Made by a program: the position numbers and the translations under genes
In this document: positions 52,401 to 60,704 of the stretch, piece by piece
How positions within the stretch are numbered: position 1 is the first letter of the stretch
How the letters are laid out: each line of letters starts with the position of its first letter
The notes under the pieces: model-generated
The model's database searches: none
Seen by the model: the letters and a program-made list of their open reading frames with translations, nothing else
Told to the model about the DNA's origin: nothing
NCBI RefSeq assembly: GCF_040645195.1
Contig: NZ_JBEYXW010000025.1
Span: forward strand, 1 to 64,000
Direction: 5' to 3'
Origin: Prauserella_A sp040645195
Lineage (GTDB): Bacteria; Actinomycetota; Actinomycetes; Mycobacteriales; Pseudonocardiaceae
Length of the DNA stretch: 64,000 bases

Positions 52401-52994
52401 ATGAAGCACCTCCCGTTCCCGCTACGGCTAGCCGCAGGGATCGCCGTGACGACCGCCGAGCGGGTTCGCGAACTCCCCAAGCATCTGACCGAGCTGCCGG
52501 TGACGGTCGCCAGCCAGGTCCTGCAGGCCTCGATGCGGGTCCAGCAGCACGTCACGGAGCTGGCCATCAAGGGAGACGACGCGCTGTCCACCCTGCGCCC
52601 TGTCGAGGAGCGGCCGAGCTGGGCGACCTTCGACGAGGAGGTCGAGCCGGCTCCCGGTGACCCGGCCCCGAACGGCAGGCGCGAGAGCGCCGCCTTCGAC
52701 GACCCGTGGGTGGCCGAGGAGCGGGCACTCGCCGAGGACCACACCGACGGCGAGTTCGACAGCCCCGGCGCGCCGACCAGCGCGCCTGGCGGCCTCACCG
52801 ACTACGACGACCTCACCCTCCCCCAGCTGCGCGCACGCCTGCGCCGTCTGTCCCTGTCCCAGCTCGAGGAGCTGCTCGCCTACGAGCGTGAGCACGCCAA
52901 CCGGCCGTCCTTCACCGGCATGCTGACCCGCCGTATCGGCAACGTGCGAGCCACCCTCGACGAAAACGACGCCGAGGACTTGACCGAACGGTGA
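52401..52994 (+). CDS. Lipid-droplet-associated-type protein (Rv1109c-like)
   Basis: A 197-residue protein with MKHLPFPLRLAAGIAVTTAERVRELPKHLTELPVTVASQVLQASMRVQQHVTELAIKGDDALSTLRP, an amphipathic N-terminal half seen in Rv1109c-like proteins annotated as lipid-droplet associated. A second conserved piece is DYDDLTLPQLRARLRRLSLSQLEELLAYEREH near the C-terminus. The middle is acidic and variable. It overlaps xseA by four bases and is divergent from ispH, as in mycobacteria. Confidence 0.7.
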   Translation: MKHLPFPLRLAAGIAVTTAERVRELPKHLTELPVTVASQVLQASMRVQQHVTELAIKGDDALSTLRPVEERPSWATFDEEVEPAPGDPAPNGRRESAAFDDPWVAEERALAEDHTDGEFDSPGAPTSAPGGLTDYDDLTLPQLRARLRRLSLSQLEELLAYEREHANRPSFTGMLTRRIGNVRATLDENDAEDLTER

Positions 52995-54253
52995 GCAGCG
53001 GGACCGAACCGGCCACCCGACCGTCGAGCCAGGCATCCAGCGCCGAGCATCCCTGGCCGGTCCGCACGGTCGCACGCAAGATCGCCGACTGGATCCACCG
53101 CCTCGGCGCGGTGTGGGTCGAGGGCCAGGTCACCCAGATCTCCGCGCGGCCGGGAACCCAGACGGCGTTTCTCACCCTGCGCGATCCGGCTGCTGACGTC
53201 TCGATGTCGGTGACCTCTCCGATGCGGCTTCTGCGCGACATCGATCCGCCGCTGCGCGATGGCGCTAGCGTCGTCATCCATGCCAAGCCGACCTTCTTCC
53301 TCGGCCGTGGCACGCTCAGCCTGCGCGCCAACGAGATCCGCGCGGTCGGCATCGGGGAGCTGCTCGCACGGGTCGAGCGGCTGCGCCGGTTGCTCGCCGC
53401 GGAAGGGCTGTTCGCCCTGGAACGCAAGCGCAGGCTGCCGTTCCTGCCCAAGGGGGTGGGCCTGATCACCGGCCGTGCCTCAGCTGCCGAGCACGACGTG
53501 CTGGTGAACGCACAGGCACGCTGGCCAGCGGTGAAGTTCCACGTCGTCAACACCGCGGTGCAGGGCGTGAACGCCGTCCCGCAGATCATGCGCGCACTGT
53601 CTACATTGGATGCCAATCCGGACGTCGACGTCATCGTCATCGCGCGCGGCGGCGGCAGTGTGGAAGACCTCCTGCCGTTCTCCGACGAGACGCTGTGCCG
53701 CGCCGTCGCCGCGGCGGGCACGCCCGTGGTGAGCGCCATCGGGCACGAGCCGGACTCCCCGCTGCTCGACCACGTCGCCGACCTGCGCTGCTCGACGCCG
53801 ACGGACGCCGGCAAGCGGGTGGTTCCGGACGTGCGCGAGGAAACGGCACGCGTGCACCAGCTGCGTGACCGCGCCCGCCGGGCGCTGCACGGCTGGGTCG
53901 ACACCCAGTGCCGACTGCTGGACCAGCTGCGTAGCCGGCCGTCGCTGGCCGACCCGCTGGGGCCGATCGAGCAGCGTGCCGCGGACATTCAGCTGCACAC
54001 CGAACGAGCAAGACGCGCGATCCTCACCACGCTGTCGCACGAGCAGAGCGCACTCGCCTCGGCACGTGCGCGGCTGAGCGCGCTCGGTCCGTCGGCAACG
54101 CTCGAGCGCGGGTACGCGGTCGTGCAGTTCTGGGACGAGGCAGGCAACCTCCGGGTGCTCCGCTCGGTCTCTGAAGTTGCCGAGGGCAGCCCGCTGCGTG
54201 TTCGGGTGGCCGACGGCGCGATCAGAGCGACCACCCGCGCACCAGAGGAATAA
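52991..54253 (+). CDS. xseA: Exodeoxyribonuclease VII large subunit
   Basis: A 420-residue XseA with an N-terminal OB fold (VWVEGQVTQISARPGTQTAFLTLRDPAADVSM), the catalytic region VIARGGGSVEDLLPFSDETLCRAV and VSAIGHEPDSPLLDHVADLRCSTPTDAG, and a C-terminal coiled coil. With XseB it digests single-stranded DNA from both ends. GTG 52991 overlaps the previous gene's stop. Confidence 0.94.
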   Translation: MSSGTEPATRPSSQASSAEHPWPVRTVARKIADWIHRLGAVWVEGQVTQISARPGTQTAFLTLRDPAADVSMSVTSPMRLLRDIDPPLRDGASVVIHAKPTFFLGRGTLSLRANEIRAVGIGELLARVERLRRLLAAEGLFALERKRRLPFLPKGVGLITGRASAAEHDVLVNAQARWPAVKFHVVNTAVQGVNAVPQIMRALSTLDANPDVDVIVIARGGGSVEDLLPFSDETLCRAVAAAGTPVVSAIGHEPDSPLLDHVADLRCSTPTDAGKRVVPDVREETARVHQLRDRARRALHGWVDTQCRLLDQLRSRPSLADPLGPIEQRAADIQLHTERARRAILTTLSHEQSALASARARLSALGPSATLERGYAVVQFWDEAGNLRVLRSVSEVAEGSPLRVRVADGAIRATTRAPEE

Positions 54254-54257
54254 CGGC

Positions 54258-54704
54258 ATGAACCACTGCGCGTTCCTTCCCTTGACCACCGACGCTGCTG
54301 TCCGCGCCTGTGCCGGCACAACCGGTGAGGCCCGCACGAGGGCAACGGTCGTGCGACATCGCGCCGCCGAGGCCGAGACGGCGGCCGCGCAGTGCTGGAC
54401 GGCGTTGCTCGCCGGGTGCGATTCGGCTGGCCGCTGGGAGCTGAGCCCGCGCCTGCGCCGGCTCGCCGAGGCGACCTCGCTCTACGCGGGGAGCCACTGG
54501 TGGTTCGCGGAGGGCTCGGTGCATCGCCGCCGCGTGGCCAGCGCACAGACCAGTTTGGAGGACGCGATCGCAGACGGTGACGGCGGTGAGTTCGCCCGTG
54601 CGTTCGTCGGCTACGACCACGCCATGGCCAGCGCGGTAATGTGCGCGCAGAGCAGCACCCGCAGTGCCCCGCGAAACTCGGAGAGCGTGAGACGAACACC
54701 GTGA
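54258..54704 (+). CDS. Uncharacterised protein inserted between xseA and xseB
   Basis: A 148-residue mainly helical protein with several cysteines and Trp/His groups (AAAQCWTALLAGC, YAGSHWWFAEGSVHRRRVASA). It starts at ATG 54258, four bases after the xseA stop, and its stop overlaps the xseB start as GTGA. Translational coupling on both sides puts it in the exonuclease VII operon. No family is recognised. Confidence 0.65.
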   Translation: MNHCAFLPLTTDAAVRACAGTTGEARTRATVVRHRAAEAETAAAQCWTALLAGCDSAGRWELSPRLRRLAEATSLYAGSHWWFAEGSVHRRRVASAQTSLEDAIADGDGGEFARAFVGYDHAMASAVMCAQSSTRSAPRNSESVRRTP

Positions 54705-54976
54705 GTGAACCAGACGGCGAGCTGGCCGGACTCGGCTACGAACAAGCGCGTGACCAGCTCATCGAGGTCGTCCGCGGCCTCGAGGCGGGGGGTTTGTCCC
54801 TCGAGGAATCACTTGCGCTGTGGGAGAAAGGCGAACAGCTCGCGCGGTTGTGCGAAAAACATCTCGAGGGCGCACGCGAGCGAATCGAGGCTGCGCTGGC
54901 TACGGTAGAGAACGCGCGGGATGACGAGAACGCCGGGAATGCTGCGGGCCGTAACACCAACAGCGACTCGGAGTGA
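54701..54976 (+). CDS. xseB: Exodeoxyribonuclease VII small subunit
   Basis: A 91-residue XseB: YEQARDQLIEVVRGLEAGGLSLEESLALWEKGEQLARLCEKHLEGARERI, the helical hairpin that binds the XseA coiled coil. GTG 54701 overlaps the preceding stop. Confidence 0.93.
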   Translation: MSEPDGELAGLGYEQARDQLIEVVRGLEAGGLSLEESLALWEKGEQLARLCEKHLEGARERIEAALATVENARDDENAGNAAGRNTNSDSE

Positions 54977-55061
54977 CGTCCGCGACAATTGTGGGGGCGG
55001 TTGCTTCCACGGACCGTAATACAGGTTGACGCCGCGTCGACACCGCACCTGGGAGGCACTC

Positions 55062-56120
55062 ATGAACGCCGCCAGCAAGTTCTCCAGCTCTCCGAGACGG
55101 GCTGAGGCACCGGATCGCAACCTCGCGATGGAGCTCGTCCGGGTCACCGAGGCCGCCGCCATGGCTGCGGGCCGGTGGGTCGGCCGGGGTGACAAGAACG
55201 GCGGCGACGGCGCAGCCGTCGACGCCATGCGCCAGCTCATCGGGACGGTCTCGATGCGTGGTGTCGTCGTGATCGGCGAGGGCGAGAAGGACGAAGCGCC
55301 CATGCTGTACAACGGCGAGAAGGTCGGCAACGGCGACGGGCCGGACTGCGACGTCGCGGTCGACCCGATCGACGGCACGACGCTGATGTCCAAGGGCATG
55401 CCGAACGCGCTGGCCGTGCTCGCCGTGACCGAGCGTGGCGCGATGTTCGACCCGTCCGCGGTGTTCTACATGGAGAAGCTCGCCGTGGGCCCCGAGGCCG
55501 CCGGTGCCGTGGACCTGGCCGCGCCCGTCTCGGAGAACATCCGCCGGGTCGCCAAGGCGAAGAACAGTGGTGTTTCCGACGTCACCGTGTGCATCCTCGA
55601 CCGGCCCCGGCACGAGAACCTCGTCAAGGAGGTCCGGGAGGCGGGAGCCCGTATCCGGTTCATCAGTGACGGCGACGTCGCGGGAGCGATCGCGGCGGCT
55701 CGCCCCACCACCGGCGTGGACATGCTGCTGGGCATCGGCGGCACCCCCGAGGGGATCATCGCCGCCTGCGCGATGAAGTGCCTCGGCGGGGAGCTGCAGG
55801 GCAGGCTGTGGCCGAAGGACGACGTCGAGCGCGAGAAGGCGCAGGCCGCCGGGCACGACCTCGACCAGGTGCTGATGACGGACGACCTGGTGCGTGGCGA
55901 CAACGTGTTCTTCTGCGCCACCGGGGTCACCGATGGCGATCTGCTGCGGGGCGCGCACTACCGGGCAGGGGGCGCGACCACCCAGTCGATCGTGATGCGC
56001 TCGAAGTCCGGCACTGTCCGGATGATCGACGGCTACCACCGGCTGACCAAGCTGCGCGCGTACTCCTCCGTCGACTTCGACGGTGCCGCAGACGACGACG
56101 TCATTCCACCGATCCCATGA
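55062..56120 (+). CDS. glpX: Fructose-1,6-bisphosphatase class II
   Basis: A 352-residue GlpX-type FBPase of gluconeogenesis. Metal-site and active-site regions VVVIGEGEKDEAPMLYNGE and DVAVDPIDGTTLMSKG are visible, and the later GIGGTPEGIIAACAMKCLGGELQGRLWP is characteristic. ATG 55062 has GGGAGG upstream. Order with fumarase and xseAB is as in M. tuberculosis (glpX Rv1099c). The stop overlaps the protease start. Confidence 0.94.
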   Translation: MNAASKFSSSPRRAEAPDRNLAMELVRVTEAAAMAAGRWVGRGDKNGGDGAAVDAMRQLIGTVSMRGVVVIGEGEKDEAPMLYNGEKVGNGDGPDCDVAVDPIDGTTLMSKGMPNALAVLAVTERGAMFDPSAVFYMEKLAVGPEAAGAVDLAAPVSENIRRVAKAKNSGVSDVTVCILDRPRHENLVKEVREAGARIRFISDGDVAGAIAAARPTTGVDMLLGIGGTPEGIIAACAMKCLGGELQGRLWPKDDVEREKAQAAGHDLDQVLMTDDLVRGDNVFFCATGVTDGDLLRGAHYRAGGATTQSIVMRSKSGTVRMIDGYHRLTKLRAYSSVDFDGAADDDVIPPIP

Positions 56121-56899
56121 GACGCGCGATGTGGAGCCGCATCGCGGCGGTCCCCATTGCGCTCCTGCTGCTCGCTCTGGGGATACAGCCCGCATTCGCG
56201 GCACAACGGTTCATCATTGGAGGCACCGGCGCCGACGAGGACTATCCGTTCATGGCGTCGTTGCAGCTGACCCCCTCGGGTCAGCACCTGTGCGGTGGCT
56301 CGCTGATCGCGCCGACCTGGATCGTCACCGCAGCGCACTGCGTGCAGGGGCGCGCAACGAACACACTCACCGCGCGGATCGGCAGCAGCGACCGCACGCA
56401 GGGTGGGGAGGTCGTACGGCCGGCCCAGTTCATCGTGCACCCCGACTACAACCCGGCTGCCGCGGGCGCTGACATCGCGCTCGTGCGGCTTTCCACGCCT
56501 GTGGACGCGACACCGATCGAGCTGGGCACGGAGACGTCCGTCGGCACTCAAACCCGGCTACTCGGCTGGGGGCAGACCTGCCCGACGCCGGGCTGTGGCA
56601 CCGCACCTGTCATGCTCCGACAGCTGCAGACCACGATCCTGGCCGCGGCCAGGTGCACAGCGGCGTTCAACCCCTCGGTGGAGCTGTGCACGAACAATCC
56701 GGGTGGGAACCAGGGCGCCTGCTACGGCGATTCGGGCGGACCGCAGATCACACCGGTCGACGGCCGCTGGCGCCTGCTGGGCATCACCAGCCGGCCGGGG
56801 AACCAGGACACGACCTGCGCGACGGGACCAACGATCTACACCTCCGCGGTCGCGTACACGGACTGGATCAACGAACACGTAGAGGCGTCGCCGGCTTAG
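56117..56899 (+). CDS. Secreted trypsin-fold serine protease
   Basis: A 260-residue S1 protease. Signal peptide MWSRIAAVPIALLLLALGIQPAFA ends near residue 28; mature sequence begins near FIIGGTGADEDYPFMASL. Catalytic triad: His74 (TAAHC), Asp119 (GADIALVRL), Ser206 (GDSGGP). The residue six before Ser is Gly, not Asp, so trypsin-like cleavage after Lys/Arg is not expected. Cys pairs fit disulfides. The ATGA overlap with glpX is odd for a secreted enzyme. Confidence 0.92.
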   Translation: MRRAMWSRIAAVPIALLLLALGIQPAFAAQRFIIGGTGADEDYPFMASLQLTPSGQHLCGGSLIAPTWIVTAAHCVQGRATNTLTARIGSSDRTQGGEVVRPAQFIVHPDYNPAAAGADIALVRLSTPVDATPIELGTETSVGTQTRLLGWGQTCPTPGCGTAPVMLRQLQTTILAAARCTAAFNPSVELCTNNPGGNQGACYGDSGGPQITPVDGRWRLLGITSRPGNQDTTCATGPTIYTSAVAYTDWINEHVEASPA

Positions 56900-56903
56900 C
56901 GGG

Positions 56904-57893
56904 TCACTCGGCGTTGCTGGAGTGGCCTGGGAAGAGGTGCGCCTTCGGATCGAGCGCGACAGCGATGTTGTTGATCGCTGTCGCGGCCTCACCGAACCCG
57001 GTGGCGATCAGCTTCACCTTGCCTGGATACGCGGCGACATCGCCCGCGGCGTAGACCCGATCCCGCGCGGTCGCCATGGTGGAGTCAACCGCGATGGCCC
57101 GGTGGTCGATCTCGAGGCCCCAGTTCTCGATGGGCCCGAGGTCGGCCGTGAACCCGAGGGCCGCCACAACGGCCTGCGCGGGCAGCACCACCTGCTCGCC
57201 TCCCTTGAGCTGCAGCTCGACCTCGGCCAGCCGGTCGTCGTCGCCGCTGCGTAACGCGGTGACCTCGGCATCGGTGATGATGCGCGCGCCACCTTCACTG
57301 GCCTGGCGCACGATCGACTCGGCCGCGCGGAACTTCGCCCTGCGGTGCACGAGTGCCACGCTCGACGCGATCGGCTGCAGAGCCAGCACCCAGTCGAACG
57401 CGGAGTCGCCGCCGCCGACCACGACCACGTCCTGGCCGGCATGTACGTCGAGCGCGGGCACGAAATGCACGAGGCCACGGCCGAGCCAGCCATCGCCGGC
57501 CGGCAGCGGACGCGGGGTGAACTCGCCGATCCCCGCGGTGACGAGTACCGCGCCGGCATGCACCACCTCGCCGCCGTCGAGTGTCATCGTCAAGCCGGAG
57601 TCCGTGCTGGTCAGCGTCTCCGCCTTGCGCCCGAGCAGGTAGCTGGGGTTCCACTGGCCGGCCTGCTCGACCAGTCCCTTGATCAGGTCCCGGCCGCGCA
57701 CGGCGGGAAAACCACCGACGTCATAGATCATCTTCTCCGGGTACATGGCGGTGACCTGGCCGCCTGCCTCCGGCAACGAATCCACGATCGCCATCGACAG
57801 GCCGCGGAAACCCGCGTAGTACGCGGCGAACAGCCCGGTAGGTCCGGCGCCGACGATGAGGACGTCGACGGACAACTCCGTTGGCGAGCCCAT
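56904..57893 (-). CDS. Ferredoxin-NADP reductase (TrxR-like type)
   Basis: A 329-residue flavoprotein with an FAD motif (VLIVGAGPTGLFAAYYAGFRGL), YPEKMIYDVGGFPAVRGRDLIKGLVEQ, an NAD(P) motif (VVVVGGGDSAFDWVLAL) and AAGDVAAYPGKVKLIATGFGEAATAINNIA. There is no CxxC, so it is not a thioredoxin reductase; the layout is that of YumC/Fnr ferredoxin reductases. ATG 57893 (MGSPTELSVDVLIVG) is the start. It is convergent with the protease and divergent from fumarase. Confidence 0.87.
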   Translation of the reverse strand: MGSPTELSVDVLIVGAGPTGLFAAYYAGFRGLSMAIVDSLPEAGGQVTAMYPEKMIYDVGGFPAVRGRDLIKGLVEQAGQWNPSYLLGRKAETLTSTDSGLTMTLDGGEVVHAGAVLVTAGIGEFTPRPLPAGDGWLGRGLVHFVPALDVHAGQDVVVVGGGDSAFDWVLALQPIASSVALVHRRAKFRAAESIVRQASEGGARIITDAEVTALRSGDDDRLAEVELQLKGGEQVVLPAQAVVAALGFTADLGPIENWGLEIDHRAIAVDSTMATARDRVYAAGDVAAYPGKVKLIATGFGEAATAINNIAVALDPKAHLFPGHSSNAE

Positions 57894-57996
57894 TGGCCCA
57901 CCGCCCTTCCGCCAGTGGTGGGTGGCAGTCTCCGAGTGCGATCTTAGTGCCCAACGACACCGGGCGGGCGGGATCTTGCTGCGCCAAACTGGCGTC

Positions 57997-59394
57997 ATGG
58001 CTGAACAGGAATACCGGATCGAGCACGACACGATGGGCGAGGTGAAAGTCCCCGCCAACGCCCTTTACCGCGCGCAGACGCAGCGTGCCGTCGAGAACTT
58101 CCCGATCTCCGGCCGCGGTCTCGAGCGCACGCAGATCCGCGCGCTCGGCCTGCTCAAAGCCGCCGCCGCCAGGGTGAACGCCCGGCTCGGCGTGCTGGAC
58201 GCCGACGTCGCGGCGGCGATCGCCGCTGCTGCCGACGACGTCGCCGATGGCAAATACGACGAGCACTTCCCGATCGATGTGTTCCAGACCGGCTCGGGTA
58301 CCTCGTCCAACATGAACGCCAACGAGGTGATCGCCACGCTCGCCACGCGGGCACTCGGCCGGGACATTCACCCGAACGACCACGTCAACGCCTCGCAGTC
58401 GTCCAACGACACGTTCCCGACCACGATCCGCGTCGCCGCGACCGAGGCGGTGCTCACCGACGTCATCCCGGCTCTGGAGCACCTGGCGACCGTGATCGAA
58501 ACGCGGGCAGCCGACTGGCGGGACGTCGTCAAGTCCGGCCGGACACACCTGATGGACGCGGTGCCCATCACGCTCGGCCAGGAGGCGGGCGCCTGGGCTG
58601 CGCAGGTGCGTTTCGGCATCGAGCGGCTGCGCAGCGGCCTGCCCCGGCTCGGAGAGCTGGCCATCGGCGGCACTGCCGTCGGCTCCGGCCTGAACGCGCC
58701 CGTGGGGTTCGGCTCCGCAGTGGCCGCCGAGCTGGCGGCGGCGACGGGCCTGCCGCTGTCGGAGGCGCGGGACCACTTCGAGGCGCAGGCCGCGCAGGAC
58801 AGCGTGGTGGAGACGTCCGGCAACCTGCGCACGGTCGCGGTGTCGCTGAACAAGATCGCCAACGACCTGCGCTGGCTGGGCTCCGGCCCGCGGACCGGGC
58901 TGGCCGAGCTCGCGCTGCCGGACCTGCAGCCGGGTTCGTCGATCATGCCGGGCAAGGTCAACCCGGTCATCCCGGAAGCGACGCTGCAGGTGGTGGCCCA
59001 GGTAATCGGCAACGATGCGGCGGTGGCGTTCGCGGGCGCGCAGGGCAACTTCCAGCTCAACGTCAACCTCCCGGTGATCGCACGCAACGTGCTGGAGTCC
59101 GCGCGGCTGCTGGCGGCGGTGTCCCGGCTGCTGGCGGACACGGTCTTCGCCGGGCTGACCGTGAACACCGAGCGCACCCGCGCCTATGCCGAGGGCTCGC
59201 CCTCGATCGTGACACCGCTGAACGCCTACCTCGGCTACGAGGAGGCCGCGGCGGTGGCGAAGCAGGCACTCAAGGAACTGAAGACGATCCGCGAGGTCGT
59301 CATCGAACGTGGCCATGTCGCCAGCGGCAAGCTCACCGAGGAGCAGCTCGACGAGGCCCTCGACGTCCTGCGGATGGCCCGCGGGGGCCGCTGA
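57997..59394 (+). CDS. fumC: Class II fumarate hydratase
   Basis: A 465-residue class II fumarase of the TCA cycle. Signatures: TGSGTSSNMNANEVIATLA, SGRTHLMDAVPITLGQE, GTAVGSGLNAP and the lyase motif GSSIMPGKVNP, plus LNAYLGYEEAAAVAK. ATG 57997 (MAEQEYRIEHDTMGEVKVP) is the start. Neighbour order glpX-fum matches mycobacteria (Rv1098c-Rv1099c). Confidence 0.95.
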   Translation: MAEQEYRIEHDTMGEVKVPANALYRAQTQRAVENFPISGRGLERTQIRALGLLKAAAARVNARLGVLDADVAAAIAAAADDVADGKYDEHFPIDVFQTGSGTSSNMNANEVIATLATRALGRDIHPNDHVNASQSSNDTFPTTIRVAATEAVLTDVIPALEHLATVIETRAADWRDVVKSGRTHLMDAVPITLGQEAGAWAAQVRFGIERLRSGLPRLGELAIGGTAVGSGLNAPVGFGSAVAAELAAATGLPLSEARDHFEAQAAQDSVVETSGNLRTVAVSLNKIANDLRWLGSGPRTGLAELALPDLQPGSSIMPGKVNPVIPEATLQVVAQVIGNDAAVAFAGAQGNFQLNVNLPVIARNVLESARLLAAVSRLLADTVFAGLTVNTERTRAYAEGSPSIVTPLNAYLGYEEAAAVAKQALKELKTIREVVIERGHVASGKLTEEQLDEALDVLRMARGGR

Positions 59395-59482
59395 ACCGCC
59401 GGTTCGCGCCGCCCTTCGAGCCGCAGGCGGCAGGTACTGCTCACGCGAAGGCGCGCTCTGCTCGGCACGCTCCGCCTCCGGC

Positions 59483-59986
59483 TCATCGCGCGCGAACCAG
59501 CGGGCCCGTGCGCTCGGCACGGCGGCCCGGCGTCGGGGCACCGTGGTCGATCCTGCCGAGCAGGACGGTGAGCAGCGCACCCGCCAGCAACGGCAGATGA
59601 GTGCCGAGCCTGGCCCAGCTGACGTGGGCCCACACCACGTCGAGTACCGACAGGAGCACCAGGAAGACCGACACGGTGACCAGCACCGGCAACTGGCTGC
59701 GCGCCCGGCCGGGGCGCGCTGCGGCCCACAGCAACGCCACGCCGACAGCCAGGTTGAACGCCGCCGTCTCGTGCAGCAGGTGACCGGTCGCATGCGCCGG
59801 CTTGACGGCGAGGAACTGGCCGAGTACCACACCGAGCTGGCACAGCCCGGCCACCGCGACCGCCACGCGGAGCCACATCCGTCGCCGCGCACGCCGGGAT
59901 GGCCGGAACCCGGCGAGGGCACGCTCAGTCAGGTCGGGAAGATCCCATGCCGAGGCCGCCGAGGTGTGCGGGTGCGCGGTCGGCAC
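59483..59986 (-). CDS. Four-helix membrane protein, like a zinc-finger-less anti-sigma C-terminus
   Basis: A 167-residue protein with four membrane helices (VAVAVAGLCQLGVVLGQFL; HLLHETAAFNLAVGVALLWAA; LPVLVTVSVFLVLLSVLDVVW; LPLLAGALLTVLLG). The HETAAFNLAVGVALLW segment is like the membrane part of zf-HC2 proteins that keep ECF sigma factors inactive, but the cytoplasmic Cys-rich zinc domain is absent, and only 72 bases separate the start from the tetR stop. No sigma gene is adjacent. Confidence 0.6.
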   Translation of the reverse strand: MPTAHPHTSAASAWDLPDLTERALAGFRPSRRARRRMWLRVAVAVAGLCQLGVVLGQFLAVKPAHATGHLLHETAAFNLAVGVALLWAAARPGRARSQLPVLVTVSVFLVLLSVLDVVWAHVSWARLGTHLPLLAGALLTVLLGRIDHGAPTPGRRAERTGPLVRAR

Positions 59987-60058
59987 CCATCCGCTCGCGC
60001 GTCTTCCGCGCCCGCGACGACCTCACGAGAGCGCTCAGCGATACCGGGGAGCAGCCTG

Positions 60059-60634
60059 CTAGCTCGTCTCGATGAGCTGCTTGGCGACGTCCTTGGCGTT
60101 GCCGATGGCGCCAGGAACGATGCCGAGTGACGCGGTCACGGTGGCACCCTCCAACAGCACGAGGAGTGAGGTCGCGAGCTTGCGCGGGTTGCGAACACCC
60201 GCCTCTCTGGCGAGGGTGCGCAGGTACTCGAGCAGCCACTGCTTCTGCTCACGGATCACCTCGCGACCGGGATGCGAGGCATCGGGCAGCTCGGCCTGAG
60301 CGTTGAGGAAGGCGCAACCGCGCGGGTTCTCCGTCGCGATCCACTCCTCCAGCGCGTCGAACACCAGCAGCACCCGCCGCGCCGGCGTGATCCGGCCTCG
60401 CTGCTCGACCACGCTTAGCAGATGCTCCCGCCAGCGCTCGTCCCGGCGGCGGAGGTACTGACCAATCAGCACGTCCTTCGAACCGAACCGGTCGTACAAC
60501 GTCTTCTTCGTTACCCCGGCCTCACTCGCGATCGACTCGACACCGACAGCGTGAATTCCGTTGTCGTAGAACAGTCGTCCGGCCACCTCGAGCACCCGCT
60601 CAGCAGCCGGGGTCAGCGTCAGTCCTTCCGTCAC
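60059..60634 (-). CDS. TetR-family transcriptional regulator
   Basis: A 191-residue TetR regulator. The N-terminal helix-turn-helix is ERVLEVAGRLFYDNGIHAVGVESIASEAGVTKKTLYDRFGSKDVLIGQYL; the ligand domain includes RRVLLVFDALEEWIATENPRGCAFLNAQAEL. GTG 60634 begins VTEGLTLTPAAERV; a longer frame starts at 60679 inside the operator and is unlikely. It is divergent from the EamA gene, with two operators between. Confidence 0.88.
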   Translation of the reverse strand: MTEGLTLTPAAERVLEVAGRLFYDNGIHAVGVESIASEAGVTKKTLYDRFGSKDVLIGQYLRRRDERWREHLLSVVEQRGRITPARRVLLVFDALEEWIATENPRGCAFLNAQAELPDASHPGREVIREQKQWLLEYLRTLAREAGVRNPRKLATSLLVLLEGATVTASLGIVPGAIGNAKDVAKQLIETS

Positions 60635-60644
60635 ACCTTGACGG

Positions 60645-60690
60645 TATACCGATCGGTTTAGTACGTCTAGTAACCACACCGGTCGGTATA
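60645..60690. promoter_or_regulatory. Pair of TetR-type operators
   Basis: TATACCGATCGGTTTA (60645-60660) and CACACCGGTCGGTATA (60675-60690) are imperfect palindromes of the form ACCG-NN-CGGT with centres 30 bases apart, between the divergent tetR and EamA genes. This arrangement fits autoregulation and control of the exporter. Confidence 0.75.
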
Positions 60691-60704
60691 CTCAGGAGGG
60701 TTGC

